Assembly: GCF_905171765.1 (NCBI RefSeq)
Contig: NC_053389.1
Span: forward strand, 219,858,624 to 219,922,623
Length of the DNA stretch: 64,000 nucleotides
Direction of reading: 5' to 3'
Source: Bufo bufo
Taxonomy: Eukaryota > Chordata > Amphibia > Anura > Bufonidae
Shown piece after piece: positions 44,090 through 55,291 of this stretch (position 1 is the first letter of the stretch; each line of letters starts with the position of its first letter). The notes beneath the pieces are model-generated. The model searched no databases. It was not told the origin of the DNA and saw nothing but the letters and a program-made list of their open reading frames with translations. Both the position numbers and the translations under genes were made by a program.

Positions 44090-45093
44090 TCAGTGGGTCA
44101 TCTGCCAGATCTTTTGTGGTAAGTTTCTCCCACTGCTAAAGTTTTTGACACATTTTGACCTGTTAGGACAGCAACAGCATCTTGAACTGGAGCTTGGGCT
44201 TCTTGGCTGACCAGAAGACTAATCTTCGTAGGCATAGAAGGTCTATTCACTGGCATTACAGCAGGTTTCGCAGGTTCTGGTTGGTCGTCTTTCCCCAGAA
44301 TGCTCATAGCTAGCTCTTTAAGGTCTAGGAAGGTGGAGTTTGGATGTTGAGCAGCCAGCATCTATAACTCCTTATGGTTCCTGTACTGGCACCCTCAATT
44401 GCTCTCTCAGAGTTTTATCTTGGTTTTCTGCTTCCCGGGTTCTACATGTAAAACAGCCTTCAGGTGAGTGACTCACAAGGCTGCTGTTTCTTGATCTTAT
44501 TTATTTTATGCACTTATATAGCGCTACTATATTCCGCAGCGCTTTACAGACATTAGCATCTAAGGTCCCTATCAGTATGTCTTTCTAGTGTGGGAGGAAA
44601 CCGGAGAAAACCCACGCAAACACAGGGAGAACATACTAACTCCATGCAGATGTTGTCTTTGGTCAGATTCGAACCCAGGATCCCAGCGCTGCAAGGCACC
44701 AGTGCTAGCCACTGAGCCACCGTGCTGACCTCATCTTTATCTCGGACAAACGTAGTGTAGAGTCTTTCAAATATCTATTCCAACGTTCTCTTCTCTAAGC
44801 ATAGCCAGGATTTCACCTCTCTTAGTGCGGCACCTTCTGATTGTCCAGTGAGAATTTCCAGCTGTTCTGTAGACACAGGGTACAATCTGAATATAGCCAG
44901 CATTTCCTCTTTCAAAGCTCTGAGTATGAGCTTCCTCGGCATAGTGTGGAAACCAGGGTGACCCAAGGAAGTATGGTATGGTTAACGGCATCATACATTG
45001 TGCTGTAGTGATAAGTGACCTGCTAATATTAGCTGCTGCTGTTGTGGGGGACCCACTAGGGTCAGGCTGCTCAATATCCCCGTTATCAGACAT
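44090..45093 (-). pseudogene. gypsy gag relic
   Basis: The Met at 45093 begins MSDNGDIEQPDPSG and the frame runs to 44767 with a shift partway. A SINE interrupts at 44728-44498. The C-terminal part (44361-44098) is a Pro/Ala-rich linker with LKELAMSILG. A Cys-rich stretch beyond it may be the former zinc knuckle. Identification rests on position between LTR and protease. Confidence 0.55.
44498..44728 (-). mobile_element. V-SINE-like tRNA-derived SINE
   Basis: On the minus strand a tRNA-like head has a box A (TGGCTCAGTGG) and box B (GGTTCGAATCT). A conserved body follows (CTCCCTGTGTTTGCGTGGGT, TCCGGTTTCCTCCCACACT, AAGCGCTGCGGAATA) and the tail is ATAAAATAAATAAG. This layout is common in fish and amphibian genomes. 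It lies inside the gypsy gag relic. Confidence 0.8.
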
Positions 45094-45154
45094 AGTTGTG
45101 ATAGTCTTTCAAAGTAATGTAAGTTCAATGCAGTAATTCTAAACTTTTGCTTTT

Positions 45155-45938
45155 TGCAACGGGCCTACTGGCGACCTGGGGTATCCCTTGCCCCTTAAGA
45201 GGTTTTTACGATTATATGTCCCTCTAATAGAGCAAGTAGTCATGACGCCAGTTGCATTGCTGCAATGAGGACATGGAGTCCCCTTTGTAGATGGTAGTGT
45301 TGGTAACCAGGTGTAGGATTTCCAAAGTGGTGTGAGGGTTGCCTATGGTGTCCCTTGGGTGTAGCTTTAGCACTCTGTCATGGTGCTCCTACCTGGATAT
45401 CCTTGATCCCCAGGCGTTGTAGTCCGAAGCCGTGCAAAAAGGGATGAGTAACTTGGGTGATGAAGGAATAATTGAGTCCAGACTTGTAGTAACGTTGAAC
45501 ACAGCTTTACTTGGAATAATCTCACATCAAGAAACAACATTCCAAACTTTATCTTGGTCATCAGCAGGTATTGACTTAACTGGCAGGCAAACACTTCTGC
45601 AACAATTTCATCTCTGCTATGCGGTAGCTTTCTCATGTTGGCTGGCTTAAATAGGAACTTTTTCTCTTCTGCTGGAACTTAGCTGTCTGTAGTCTGTCTC
45701 TTACTTTATCTGTATCTGTAATCTTAGGAATCTTTCTTCCTGGCTTCAAGATCACTTAGCTTGGCTATAGGCAATGCAAGCCCAGGAGGGGACAAGAAAC
45801 CATGTAGACTTCAGAGGCAAGGCCTCTGGGCCCAGCAGAGCAGACGGTGCTCTGCTGGCCGACACACAACCTCTCCCCAGGAGGGGTAGGCTAGACTGAC
45901 TGACTGACTGACTGACTGACTGACTGACTGACTGACTG

Positions 45939-45977
<39 letters not shown>

Positions 45978-46197
45978 GCTCCCTCTCTAGAGAGGCCTGG
46001 AATGGACAGAAGGATCCATCCCACAGAAACTAGCTCTGCACAGAACCAGGCACATTACATTTAAACATTAATTACAAAGGGAAATTATGAATACACACAT
46101 TGCAGGAAATGGTAATAAATATAGGAGATGACACAGGATGCACAAATAACATAGTGTGGGCCCAAAAGAGGTGGTAATGCCACTCTAGGGTATTACA
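45155..46197 (-). mobile_element. 5' LTR of the interrupted gypsy element
   Basis: On the minus strand it begins TGTAATACCCTAGAGTGGC and ends GTTGCA. It is co-linear with the family A LTR at 22342-23217 (shared CAAGTAAAGCTGTGTTCAAC, GGGGACTCCATGTCCTC blocks) but longer because of a tetranucleotide repeat. The primer site that follows in family A is not recognisable here. Confidence 0.78.
45893..45978. repeat. GACT/AACT tetranucleotide microsatellite
   Basis: Tandem GACT units switch to AACT units, about 21 copies in all, within the LTR. Confidence 0.95.
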
Positions 46198-46602
46198 CTT
46201 TGCGTTGCTATGGGCAATGGCAGTTATATCGGGGTAGGTCTCTTTATGAAATTTGCTTGCAATGCTTTTAAACAATTTATGATATGCAGTAAGGTTCACA
46301 GATATATTAGGCAGCGTAATTTCCACAGCGGGACTCACTTTTGCTGTATACAAGCTCTTTTCTTTGCTTTTGCGGCTGTGTACAAAGCAATGCTACAGCG
46401 CAGGTTCTGCTTACAATTTCAAGATGGCTGCGCCCCCTTTTCTTCTGACAGGGTATGGTCAGTATTCAACTAGAACCCTCCTCATCTTTAAGAATGCACT
46501 CAGGGCCTGCTTCAGTACATGGAGTGCATTCCTAAGGATGAGAAAGGTTATAGTCACGTTTAATATAAACACGGTCCAGGAACTCTAAATGGCCTACGTG
46601 TA
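46198..46602. other. no recognisable feature
   Basis: Sequence between the LTR and the next MITE. Open frames 46210-46473 and 46364-46588 have no recognisable domain. Confidence 0.4.
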
Positions 46603-47102
46603 AGGCTACTTTCACACTTGCGTTCAGAGCGGATCCGTCTGCTGTTTGCACAGACGGATCCTCTCCTATAATGCAGACGTTTGGATCCATTCAGAACGGA
46701 TCCATCTGCATTATAGCTTAGAAAAAATTCTAAGTGTGAAAGTAGTTCAGACGGATCCGTCCAGACTTTACATTGAAAGTCAATGGGGGACGGATCCGTT
46801 TGAAAATTGAGCCATATTGTGTCATCTTCAAACGGATCCGTCCCCACTGACTTACATTGTAAGTCTGGACGGATCCGTTTGCCTCTGCACGGCCAGGCGG
46901 ACACCCGAACGCTGCAAGCAGCGTTCGGGTGTCCGCTTGCTGAGCGGAGCGGAGGCTGAACGCTGCCAGACTGATGCATTCTGAGCGGATCCGCATCCAC
47001 TCAGAATGCATTAGGGCAGTACGGATGCGTTCGGGGCCACTTGTGTGCCCCTTCAAACGGAGCTTACAAGCGGAGCCCCTAACGCTAGTGTGAAAGTAGC
47101 CT
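46603..47102. mobile_element. MITE with AGGCTACTTTCACAC ends
   Basis: The 500-bp element has AGGCTACTTTCACACTTGCG at the left and CGCTAGTGTGAAAGTAGCCT at the right, with TA on both flanks. The interior is rich in CGGATCCGT blocks in both orientations. No coding capacity. The TA flank points to a mariner-like mobiliser but the superfamily is not certain. Confidence 0.72.
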
Positions 47103-47138
47103 TATACTAAATGTGACTATAATTCTGCTCATCCTTAA

Positions 47139-47803
47139 AGGGACACTGACAGGCCCAAAAAGCATATTTAGGTATATATATGACAGTACAGGTCTTATAA
47201 AGTGTATTAGAATCATCTAAGTATCTCCCCTGTCCACCTTATAAATACAGTAAAATGAAGTTTTATAACCTGCTTGAATGGTGTTCAATCTGCCCAAGGG
47301 GGGGTGTTTCATCTCAACTTGCGCCCAGCCAGCCTCGCCCCAACTGCCGTTTGAAGCGCCGCCCAGCTCATCAATATTCACTTCGCTGGGCGGCTACTAG
47401 TGTCCCCGGCCATCTTCAGCGCATGCGCCCGGCACCCTCACTGGCCGGGATCGCATCGCGCCTGCGCACAGTCTGATTCTCAGAGGCCGATGCAGCCTCT
47501 GCTTTATGCGCATGCGCCGGGCACAGTTCAGAGCAGCGCTTCAGAGTAGCCGCCCTGCGAAGTGAATATTGATGAGCTGGGCGGCGCTTCAAACGGCAGT
47601 TGTGGTGAGGCTGGCTGGGCGCAAGTTGAGATGAAACGCCGCCCCTTGGGCAGATTGAAGACGATTCAAGCAGGTTATAAAACTTCATTTTACTGTATTT
47701 ATAAGGTGGACAGGGGGGATACTTAGATGATTCTAATACACTTTATAAGACCTGTACTGTCATATATATACCTAAATATGCTTTTGGGCCTGTCAGTGTC
47801 CCT
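47139..47803. mobile_element. palindromic TTAA-flanked MITE (Kolobok/T2-type)
   Basis: The 665-bp element begins AGGGACACTGACAGGCCC and ends GGGCCTGTCAGTGTCCCT, with TTAA on each side (47135-47138, 47804-47807). Arms of roughly 230-270 bp are near-perfect inverted repeats; the centre has CpG-rich CGCATGCGCC blocks. The TTAA target with AGGG end matches the Xenopus T2 family. Confidence 0.85.
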
Positions 47804-47807
47804 TTAA

Positions 47808-48203
47808 AGGGGTTGTGTAGTATTTATTGATGATCTATCTTCAGGATAGGTCATCAATATCAGATCGGCCAGGGTATGACACCCGGCACCCCCGCCGATC
47901 AGCTGTTTGAAGAGGAGGCAATGCTCCATGTGAGCGCTATTTCCTCTTCATTACACTGCCTGTCGTCCTGGCAGTGCAGTGTACAAGTGCAGTGTTACAA
48001 GTACTCTGGAGCAAGTACTTGTAATTATACTACGGCACCTCTACAAGGGAGACGACACACAGTGTAATGAAGAGGAAACAGCGCTTCAATTGAGCGCTGC
48101 CTCCTCTTCAAACAGCTGATTGGCAGGGGTGCCAAGTGTCAGACCCCCGCAGATCATATATCGATGACCTATCCTGAGAATACAAACAGGCTGCACAATC
48201 CCT
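47808..48203. mobile_element. second TTAA-flanked MITE, sharing a TTAA with its neighbour
   Basis: Ends are AGGGGTTGTGTAG and CTGCACAATCCCT, with TTAA at 47804-47807 and 48204-48207. The arms contain CAGGATAGGTCATC and its complement, and AAACAGCTG blocks. It is a different family from the neighbour but uses the same target type. Confidence 0.8.
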
Positions 48204-48207
48204 TTAA

Positions 48208-49600
48208 GAATGCTCCCAATGGGGCATTTTTATTTCTAGTTGCATTTTAGAGAACATCATTATTTGGGGCACTATACAGGCATTATTACTGGGAGCACAA
48301 TGGATGGGGGTATTATTATTATTATTATTATTACTGCGACATTTTAGGGGACATTATTATTACTGGGGAGCACTATAGGGTACATTATTATTGCTGGAGG
48401 TACTGTAGGGGCATTATTACTACCCTCGTGATGGATCATGTGACGGACCATGTGATGAGCGCAGTGACGTCACCACAGGTCCTTTTCCTCCTGGTCATCA
48501 AAGAAGAAGACAGAAGAGAAGCCAGGCTGCGCTAACAAGTGGATGAGGTGAGTTAAATTTTTTAGTATTTTTTTTTAACCCCTCCATCCCTATTTTACTA
48601 AGCATTCTGTATTAATAATGCTATTATTTTCACTTATAACCATGTTATAAGGGAAAATAATAATGATCGGGTCCCCATCCCGATCATCTCTTAGCAACCA
48701 TGCGTGAAAATCGCATCGCATCCGCACTTGCTTGCGGATGCTTGCGATTTTCAAGCAGCCCCATTCATTTCTATGGGGCCTGCGTTGCGTGAAAAACGCA
48801 CAATATAGAGCATGCTGCGATTTTCACGCATGTGCACAGCCCCATAAAATGGATGGGTCCGGATTTAGTGCGGGTGCAATGCGTTCACCACATGCATTGC
48901 ACCCGCACGGAAATATCGCCCGTGTGAAAGAGGCCTAAAACACAAGTTTTACTGAATCTCTTTCCACAAAACGATATATCTATCTGCTCAGCTCCACCTG
49001 CTCTATAACATGCTGCCTGCAGCTCAGACACCATGTTCAACGTGATAGGTTCTCTTGAAAGAATTTGTTGTGGCTATCTGTACTGAACGGATAAGGTGAG
49101 GAAAGAGAATGTCTACCTCAGAGAAGACATCACTGGATGTAAGAGGTAAGTGGTGCTGTATTCAGCTGTGTGACCAATACCTGTCTCACCTCCTCAGCCC
49201 TCTCCTCCATATCTTAATTAGAAAGAACTGGAGGAGGAGGCAAGAACGTGGCAGTTGGCACTAACCAACACAGAGGGGTGGCTTTAACTGAGGTATTTTG
49301 TCCTGCACTGTGCAATTTGGTTCTGCAGCAGATCCAAATACCACAGTGCAAAATACTGCCCCAGGAGAACCAATTGCCATACTGTAGTTGAACAAGAAGT
49401 TTTGTGCAGAACCAAATACCACAGTGCAGAACAATATACTGGTCCTCTATAGCATTGATGGTCCCAAATTAGCCCCACCTACTTGAATTGACCCTGCCTA
49501 CTTGTGATGGCCACCCCCCTCGCCCTGGCCCCAATAGGGAGTATTCAGACTTGGTGCCTAAGGCAGCACCAGCTATAAATACAGCGCTGTTTTCTGCATT
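48208..49600. other. no gene; ATT-rich and MITE fragments
   Basis: 48300-48425 is ATTATT-rich with GGGGACATTATTATTACTGG repeats. 48690-48935 is a fold-back sequence (CGTGAAAATCGCA, GCGATTTTCACGCAT, CGCCCGTGTGAAAG) of a common amphibian MITE type. 48940-49050 is related to 33560-33660. Around 49300-49440 the phrase ACCACAGTGCA recurs, a local inverted arrangement. No coding domain. Confidence 0.45.
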
Positions 49601-49609
49601 AAACTACCA

Positions 49610-49945
49610 TATTTTTCGCTTTATAAGATGCACCTGATGATAAGACGCACCCCAGGTTTTAGGAAAATAAGAATTTTATTTTTTTCATCAGGCCTTATAT
49701 CAGATCCTCAGATCAGACCTAAATATCAAATCTTCAGATCAGACCCCCATATCAGGACCTCACATCAGACTCTCATCAGGCCTCCATGTCAGACCTTCAT
49801 GCTAGATCCCCATCAGACCTTAGATCTGACCTCTATGTCAGACCCCCATCAGACCTTAGATCAGACTTCCATGTCAGACCCCCTTCAGTCCTCAGATCAG
49901 ACTTCCATGAAGAACCCCCATCAGACCCCAGATCAGAGATAAAAA
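49610..49945. repeat. degenerate tandem repeat with a DNA-transposon-like edge
   Basis: TTTTTCGCTTTATAAGATGC and TGATAAGACGCACC at 49611-49650 recall the end of a widespread vertebrate DNA transposon. 49690-49945 is a degenerate tandem array of CAGACCCCCATCAGACCT-like units of about 25 bp. Confidence 0.6.
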
Positions 49946-50346
49946 TAAATAACTTCACTTACCTCTCCTGCTTCCCCACTCCTCTCCACTAGTTGCGCTC
50001 TTTTGTCTTCTCTGGCCCACGCTGCACTGTAACAGTGTGCACACTATGTCCTGATGCTGTACGCTTTCAGGATAGTAAAGCATGGCCCCAGGGAAGAAGA
50101 CCAGTTCCATACACCAGTACATGCCTGTTCCCCTAATCATGTATAGCACCACCAATCTGTATCAATTCACCCAACTCCTACCACCACTAAAAAACTTGTA
50201 CGGTGAACACTACAGCTATTTTGTACCTTGATCCTATATCTAAATAGGCTTTTAACTTATTTACCCTATGAGCGCCTTTTTCTCTCCTTGGCCATTTTTC
50301 CCTGTATAGGGAAGAAAGCCAGGATCTTGTCTCGGCTAAGACATTA
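49946..50346. other. no gene; contains a 46-bp match to the 57597 LTR
   Basis: 50301-50346 (CCCTGTATAGGGAAGAAAGC onward) matches 60342-60387 in the LTR at 57597 with about three changes. The match stops exactly at the LINE 3' junction on one side. The other bases show no further similarity. Confidence 0.45.
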
Positions 50347-50753
50347 TTTTTTTTTTGTTTCGAATATTTGTATTTTTTCCTTTCAACATGTAAAAATTCA
50401 AGATAACAGGAAAATAGACAAGAATAAAAAAAAACATAGGCAATGATAATTCAGAAATATACACAAGCATTTGTTACGTAATTATCATTAATCATCGGGA
50501 ATCTATCCTTATCTGTTTCTTTTCTCATGTCATACATATATAAAGGCCAATTATAACCCCCCCCCCTTCCCCCCCCCCCCCCCCCCCCTTGGTTGTCTTG
50601 ATGGTTTCTACAGAAAAAATTGATTTCATGATCTCATATCGGGGGTTTCACTCATCTCTCATTCATTTGTTAGACACTTCCTTCCTGCTCCTTATCTCCC
50701 CTCTTTCCTCCTATCCATTTCTTTTCCCTATTTATTTTTTCCTGCAGGCATAT

Positions 50754-51939
50754 TCATAAGTTCTTCCACTCTTCAATATTTGGTGGTGTGTCCGCCCCCC
50801 ACTCTCTAGCCACTACAACCCGCGCCAGCATTAATCCTTTTGCCCATTTCATTTCATTTTCTCTCTCGAGACCTATTTTCCTAATATATCCGAGCACCGC
50901 TATAGAGATCTCCAATGGCACAGTACACCCAGTTGATCTGGTTAGCTCCTGAAATACCTGAGTCCAATAATCCTGAATAGGGGGACAATACCAGATCAAA
51001 TGGATAAAATCCGCATTGTCCACTCTGCACTTCCAGCATCTAGAGTCCTTTGTTTTATACATCCTGCTCAGCACCCAAGGAGTGATATAAGTTCGATGGG
51101 TAATGAAAAACTGTATCAGTCGGAAATTACTCGATAATGTACTTCTTTTTATACTATTATAAATGCATCTTCAGTCTAGAGTATTAGGTTCCACTTCTAG
51201 TGCCCATTTTCGTTCACTATTAAACTTAGTCACTCCCCCTAACCCCCTTTTAATTTTTTTATATATCTGTGATATTGATATTTTAATCCCATTACTGTGA
51301 TAACAGAATTCTACAAATTCTGAATGTTTAGTGATTAAATACTCTTTGTTCTCAGTAGAATCAAATGCGTGCTTTAACCGGAAGTATCTAAACCGTGTGA
51401 GGGTGTCTAGTTCTATACTAAGCCCTAATTCTTCTAGTGTCCTAAGCTTTCCTTTCACCTCAATCTGTGAAATAAACTTGATACAATTTTTTTCCCAAAA
51501 TACATAGTCATCTAACCTCTGAAACTCACCTAAATTTATATTCCCCCATATAGGGGTAATCTTTAATGAATAATTTATACCCAGTATTTTTTTAATATTC
51601 ACCCATATTAAATGCATCATATTGCTAATTGGGCACTTCCTACCCTTTATTTTTAATATCCCAGTGGAGACCTTCAAACTCGCCCACCAGAAAATGACGC
51701 AGTCTGTCGTCCTCTGTCATTAACCACTGGAGCTGGGATGCATAATAATAGCCTCTGAAGCAGGGAACGGACAAACCACCATCTTCTTCATCTAACCATA
51801 AATATTTTTGTTTCAGCCTAACCCTTTTTTTTCCCCATATGAGATCATTTATCAATCCTTCCAATACATTAAAAAGGTGATCCCCTATCCACACGGGGCA
51901 GGAGGATGTGACATAAAGAATCTGCAGCAGCAAAATCAT
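50754..51939 (-). pseudogene. LINE ORF2 C-terminal part
   Basis: 51939-51640 has a conserved DLIWGKKRVRLKQKYLWL block and DGGLSVPC. 51677-51171 is the thumb-distal domain. 51074-50754 ends with a Cys/His motif (CWKCRVDNADFIHLIWYCP) typical of L1-type C-termini. Frames change between the three pieces. Confidence 0.78.
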
Positions 51940-52037
51940 CTTAATAATAGCAATTCGATCAGCCTGTCGAATCAGTAATTTTTGCCAGGTGCTTATTTTA
52001 TTTTTAACCCTTTTAAGCAGAGGGGAAATATTGAGTT

Positions 52038-53148
52038 CTATATATCCTGGATCCTCGCACTAATTTTTATTCCAAGATATTCAAACGATTCTGTGGGTTT
52101 TAGTATTTTGACATTAATATCCGTTCGCCCGATTTCAGAACCAATTGGGAGCAACACCGATTTCATCCAATTCACCCTAAAGCCGGAAATTTGGCCAAAC
52201 TGATTTACAATCCCCATCAGGTATGGCACCGTTGTCATCCCCCCTTCCAGAAAGAACAAGATATCATCCGCATATAAACATATTTTATCTGATGCCCCCC
52301 TTCCCCAAACCCCCTGATATTATCGTCTGCTCGCACCTTACATGCCAACGGTTCAACATATATGGCAAACAATAATGGGGAAAGAGGGCACCCCTGCCTG
52401 GTTTCCCTTTGCAATGTTACTGACTCGGATATCTCCCCATCAATTTTTATCCTCACTTTCGAATGATGGTAAAGCAATTGTACCCATCTTACAAATTTTT
52501 CCCCCAAATTCAGCTCATTATTTTCCAGAGGTATGCCCACTCCACCCTGTCAAACGCTTTTTCTGCGTCCAATGACAGGATGGAGTGAGCACCCTCCCCG
52601 CTCATCTGGATGTTCAGCAGGGCCCGTTGAATATTAGTTTGAACCTGACGTTTTGGTACAAACCCTGATTGATCTGGGTGTATTATTTTGCCTATAACTC
52701 TTTTTAAACGGTTTGCCAATAATTTAGCACATATTTTAAAATCGGTGTTGAGAAGAGAGATGGGGCGATACGAGTCCACCTTACTCTCATCTTTCCCCTT
52801 TTTCCCTATCAGAGTTATTACAGCCTCCGAAAGGGAGGCAGGGAGTTCACCCTTGTCCATAGATTCATTAAGAACCCGCAAGAATACTGGGAGAATAACC
52901 TCACCGTATCTTCTATATATCTCAAAGGGAAGACCATCCAACCCAGGGCTAGAATTACCCTTTATAGATTTCAGAGTATCCCGTAATTCCTCCAGTTCTA
53001 TAGGTCCTTTCAGCCATTCCCTATCCTCCTCAGAGAGACTAGGGAGCGATACACCCTCCAAAAAGAGTCTTATGTCCCCAGACCCCCCCCCCCCCCACTC
53101 CCTCCGAGGAGTAGAGGTCCTTATAGTATTTGACAAATTCCTGCTCAA
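52038..53148 (-). pseudogene. LINE ORF2 reverse transcriptase relic
   Basis: 53148-52510 holds SYRPISLLNTDFKI, the LDAEKAFDRVEW block and a QSGFVPKRQ stretch. 52540-52235 holds TRQGCPLSPLLFAIYVEPLA. The catalytic box is split by a frameshift: LYADDILFF is readable near 52290-52260 in the next frame, and 52259-52038 continues with GFRVNWMKS. Non-functional. Confidence 0.85.
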
Positions 53149-53529
53149 TTTCTCCCTGGTTGGATGTTATCCCCCCATCTCTCCTCTCAACACACTTAAT
53201 TCTGCCGTCCCCCCTTTGATTCTGTATAAGAGTGGACAGCAGTCTTCCTGGCTTCCCAGATTCCCTGAAATATCGGGCCCCCTCAAAAAACACTTTTTGT
53301 TGTGCCTTATTCTCCAGATAATTATTTAATAGGATTTTAGCCTCTTCTAGCTGAACCACCGTTTCAGGGGAGTTGTTTACCAGGAGGTCCTCCTCTATTT
53401 TCTTTATTTTTTCTCCCAGCTCCCTCTCCTTCTTGGCAAATTAGTTTTTTAGGCCCTTGATTCTACCAACGAGAATACCCCATAGGTATGCTTTAAATGC
53501 ATCCCATATGTACCCTATTTGTGTAGATC

Positions 53530-54354
53530 CTAAATTATTTTCCAATACTCCTCTATATCTGCGCTAATACCTTCGTCTTTATTTATCAAATTTAACCAAT
53601 GCGGATTCAGTTGAAACTCTCTACTCTTTGATTTAACCGTTGTTTTAAATGTCAAGCTAATCGGGGAGTGATCTGAGATGCTATTAACCTCATACCTCAT
53701 TTTTAATATCTGGTCTACCAGTTCTGGACTAGCTAGTGCCATATCTATTCTTGACATTATTTTACTTCCAGGGCCAAAACATGAGTACACTCGCTTATCA
53801 TCATACAGATACCTCCACACATCTATTAATAGCAGTTCTTGGGATATTCTTTTAAGAAGTTTTGGTTGACTTGTCTCATATTTATCATTTGATATCACTG
53901 AATATCTATCTAGCTTACTGTTCATGACGCTGTTAAAGTCTCCCATTACCAATATGGGACATTTACCTCGGGATTCTCCAAACTCCACTAAACGGTGAAT
54001 AACACATAAAGAGAATGGAGGGGGTATATACACAAAAGCTAAAACACACACTATACCGTTCCACTGGCACTGAAGGCATACATATCTACCCCTATCATCA
54101 ATCTTCTGATCTAGTGGGAGGTAGTCTACTTTATGATGGATATATACGTTAACTCCACATGAGTAGGTAGAAAAACATGAATGATACTGGTACTTAGCCC
54201 ATTTCCGCATAAGTAAATTTGACTTATCCTGTGTGTTATGTGTCTCCGTTAATCCCGCAATGGCCGGGAGATGTCTAGTAATAGTGTCAAAAACCATAAC
54301 CCTCTTAACCTTGTCCCCCAGACCACGTACATTCCATGTAATAATCCTACTCAT
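53530..54354 (-). pseudogene. LINE ORF2 endonuclease domain
   Basis: The frame opens at Met 54354 with WNVRGLG, and has LTETHN (catalytic Glu), MGDFNSV, SRIDMAL and SDHSPIS, the full set of motifs of the apurinic-type endonuclease. It ends at 53530 where a frameshift separates it from the linker (53359-53039). The domain itself is intact. Confidence 0.85.
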
Positions 54355-55060
54355 GTGTGCCTCCCACCTGCAATTTCATACTTATCATCACTACTAAACC
54401 CACCAAAACAACCATTACCCATCCTCCTACCCTCCCTTACCCCCCCTTCTCCCCCTTCTCCCTCTGCTGGTCGACGAAATAGAACATTTCCCCCACCTCT
54501 TACACTACGCCCATGTAAAGAATTGTGGCACTAATTGGAAGGGGGATGGGTTGGCCTCGTGGGTGTTGAGCCTTCATGTCTGACCCTAATGCCTCTGTAT
54601 TTATGCACATGATATCCTTTGTAGGACCAGCATTTTGAGCTATTTTAGTGTGGTTTTTCATATTTGGCACAGATGATATGACCATGTTTGGAATGATCAT
54701 GTTTCACATCGATTCCCATATAATCATGTTTACCATATCTACCATACTCCTTGCTACCCCCGGTCTTTCGCTTTCTACAGTGCGCTTATATCTACATTTG
54801 AATAATCATGTTTTCTGAACAATCATGTTTTTTTGCCATAATAAGTATATAAATCATGTTTCACGGGTCCTATGAATTTACATACATGAATTTACCAGGC
54901 TCTGGACACCATCTTACTTTGCTGCTATAACTATATCAAATTATGCTTTTTTGCTTGTAGATTATTTGTTGTTAGATTATAATTTTGATACTTACCTTCA
55001 TGCTCTGCCATCTGAAAACGACCCAGTCAAAACAATTATTTTATATTATTCCAGATAATG
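54355..55060. other. LINE upstream region and PLE fragment, no gene
   Basis: 54550-54860 has repeated AATCATGTTT phrases. From about 54860 the sequence looks like a PLE terminal region leading to the ribozyme motif at 55061. No open frame with a domain. Confidence 0.4.
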
Positions 55061-55102
55061 TGACCGCTGATGAAGGTCCATCGTGACCGAAACGTCTGGT
55101 CA
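55061..55102 (+). ncRNA. hammerhead ribozyme motif (PLE type), core intact
   Basis: Helix I TGACCG pairs with TGGTCA. The core is CTGATGA (55067-55073), then one unpaired A, helix II GGTC-CATCGT-GACC, GAA, a two-base helix III AC/GT, and C at the cleavage position (55096). All core bases fit. AATAAAG follows at about 55161, as in PLE ends. The extra A before helix II is the only irregular point. Confidence 0.7.
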
Positions 55103-55291
55103 GAAATATTCTACTATTGATATGTACCACTGGGCAAATGGATGATGCAGATAATATAAAATAAAGCTATACTTTAATTGCAAAATTTCAACCTGAGTGC
55201 CTTAATACTTTATTACTTGGATGGTGGCCTAACAGCCCTTTATTGGCACCAGGGACACTTTTGAGTGCGGTTCCTCACTTTACTACAGATG

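Larger units (their letters stand above)
34540..46197 (-). mobile_element. old gypsy-type element, multiply interrupted
   Basis: Minus-strand order: LTR (46197-45155), gag (45093-44090, with a SINE inside), protease (43900-43560), start of reverse transcriptase (43106-42815), unrelated sequence with a hAT MITE, RT thumb and RNase H start (41960-41675), a 6.2-kb PLE insertion, RNase H (35436-34870) and an integrase-proximal segment (34860-34565). No 3' LTR is found. The RT catalytic core is deleted. Many stops and frameshifts show long decay. Confidence 0.8.
50347..54354 (-). mobile_element. frameshifted L1-clade LINE (ORF2 only)
   Basis: Minus-strand order is endonuclease (54354-53530), reverse transcriptase (53148-52038), connection (51939-51171) and a C-terminal Cys/His segment (51074-50754). 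An A-rich 3' end lies at 50358-50347. ORF1 is not found. At least five frame changes make it dead. Poly(C) tracts lie at 50558-50589 and 53086-53096. Confidence 0.85.

Noticed and set aside
49628..49992. 104- and 68-residue open frames rich in S, D, P and R
   Set aside because: Translation of a degenerate tandem repeat.
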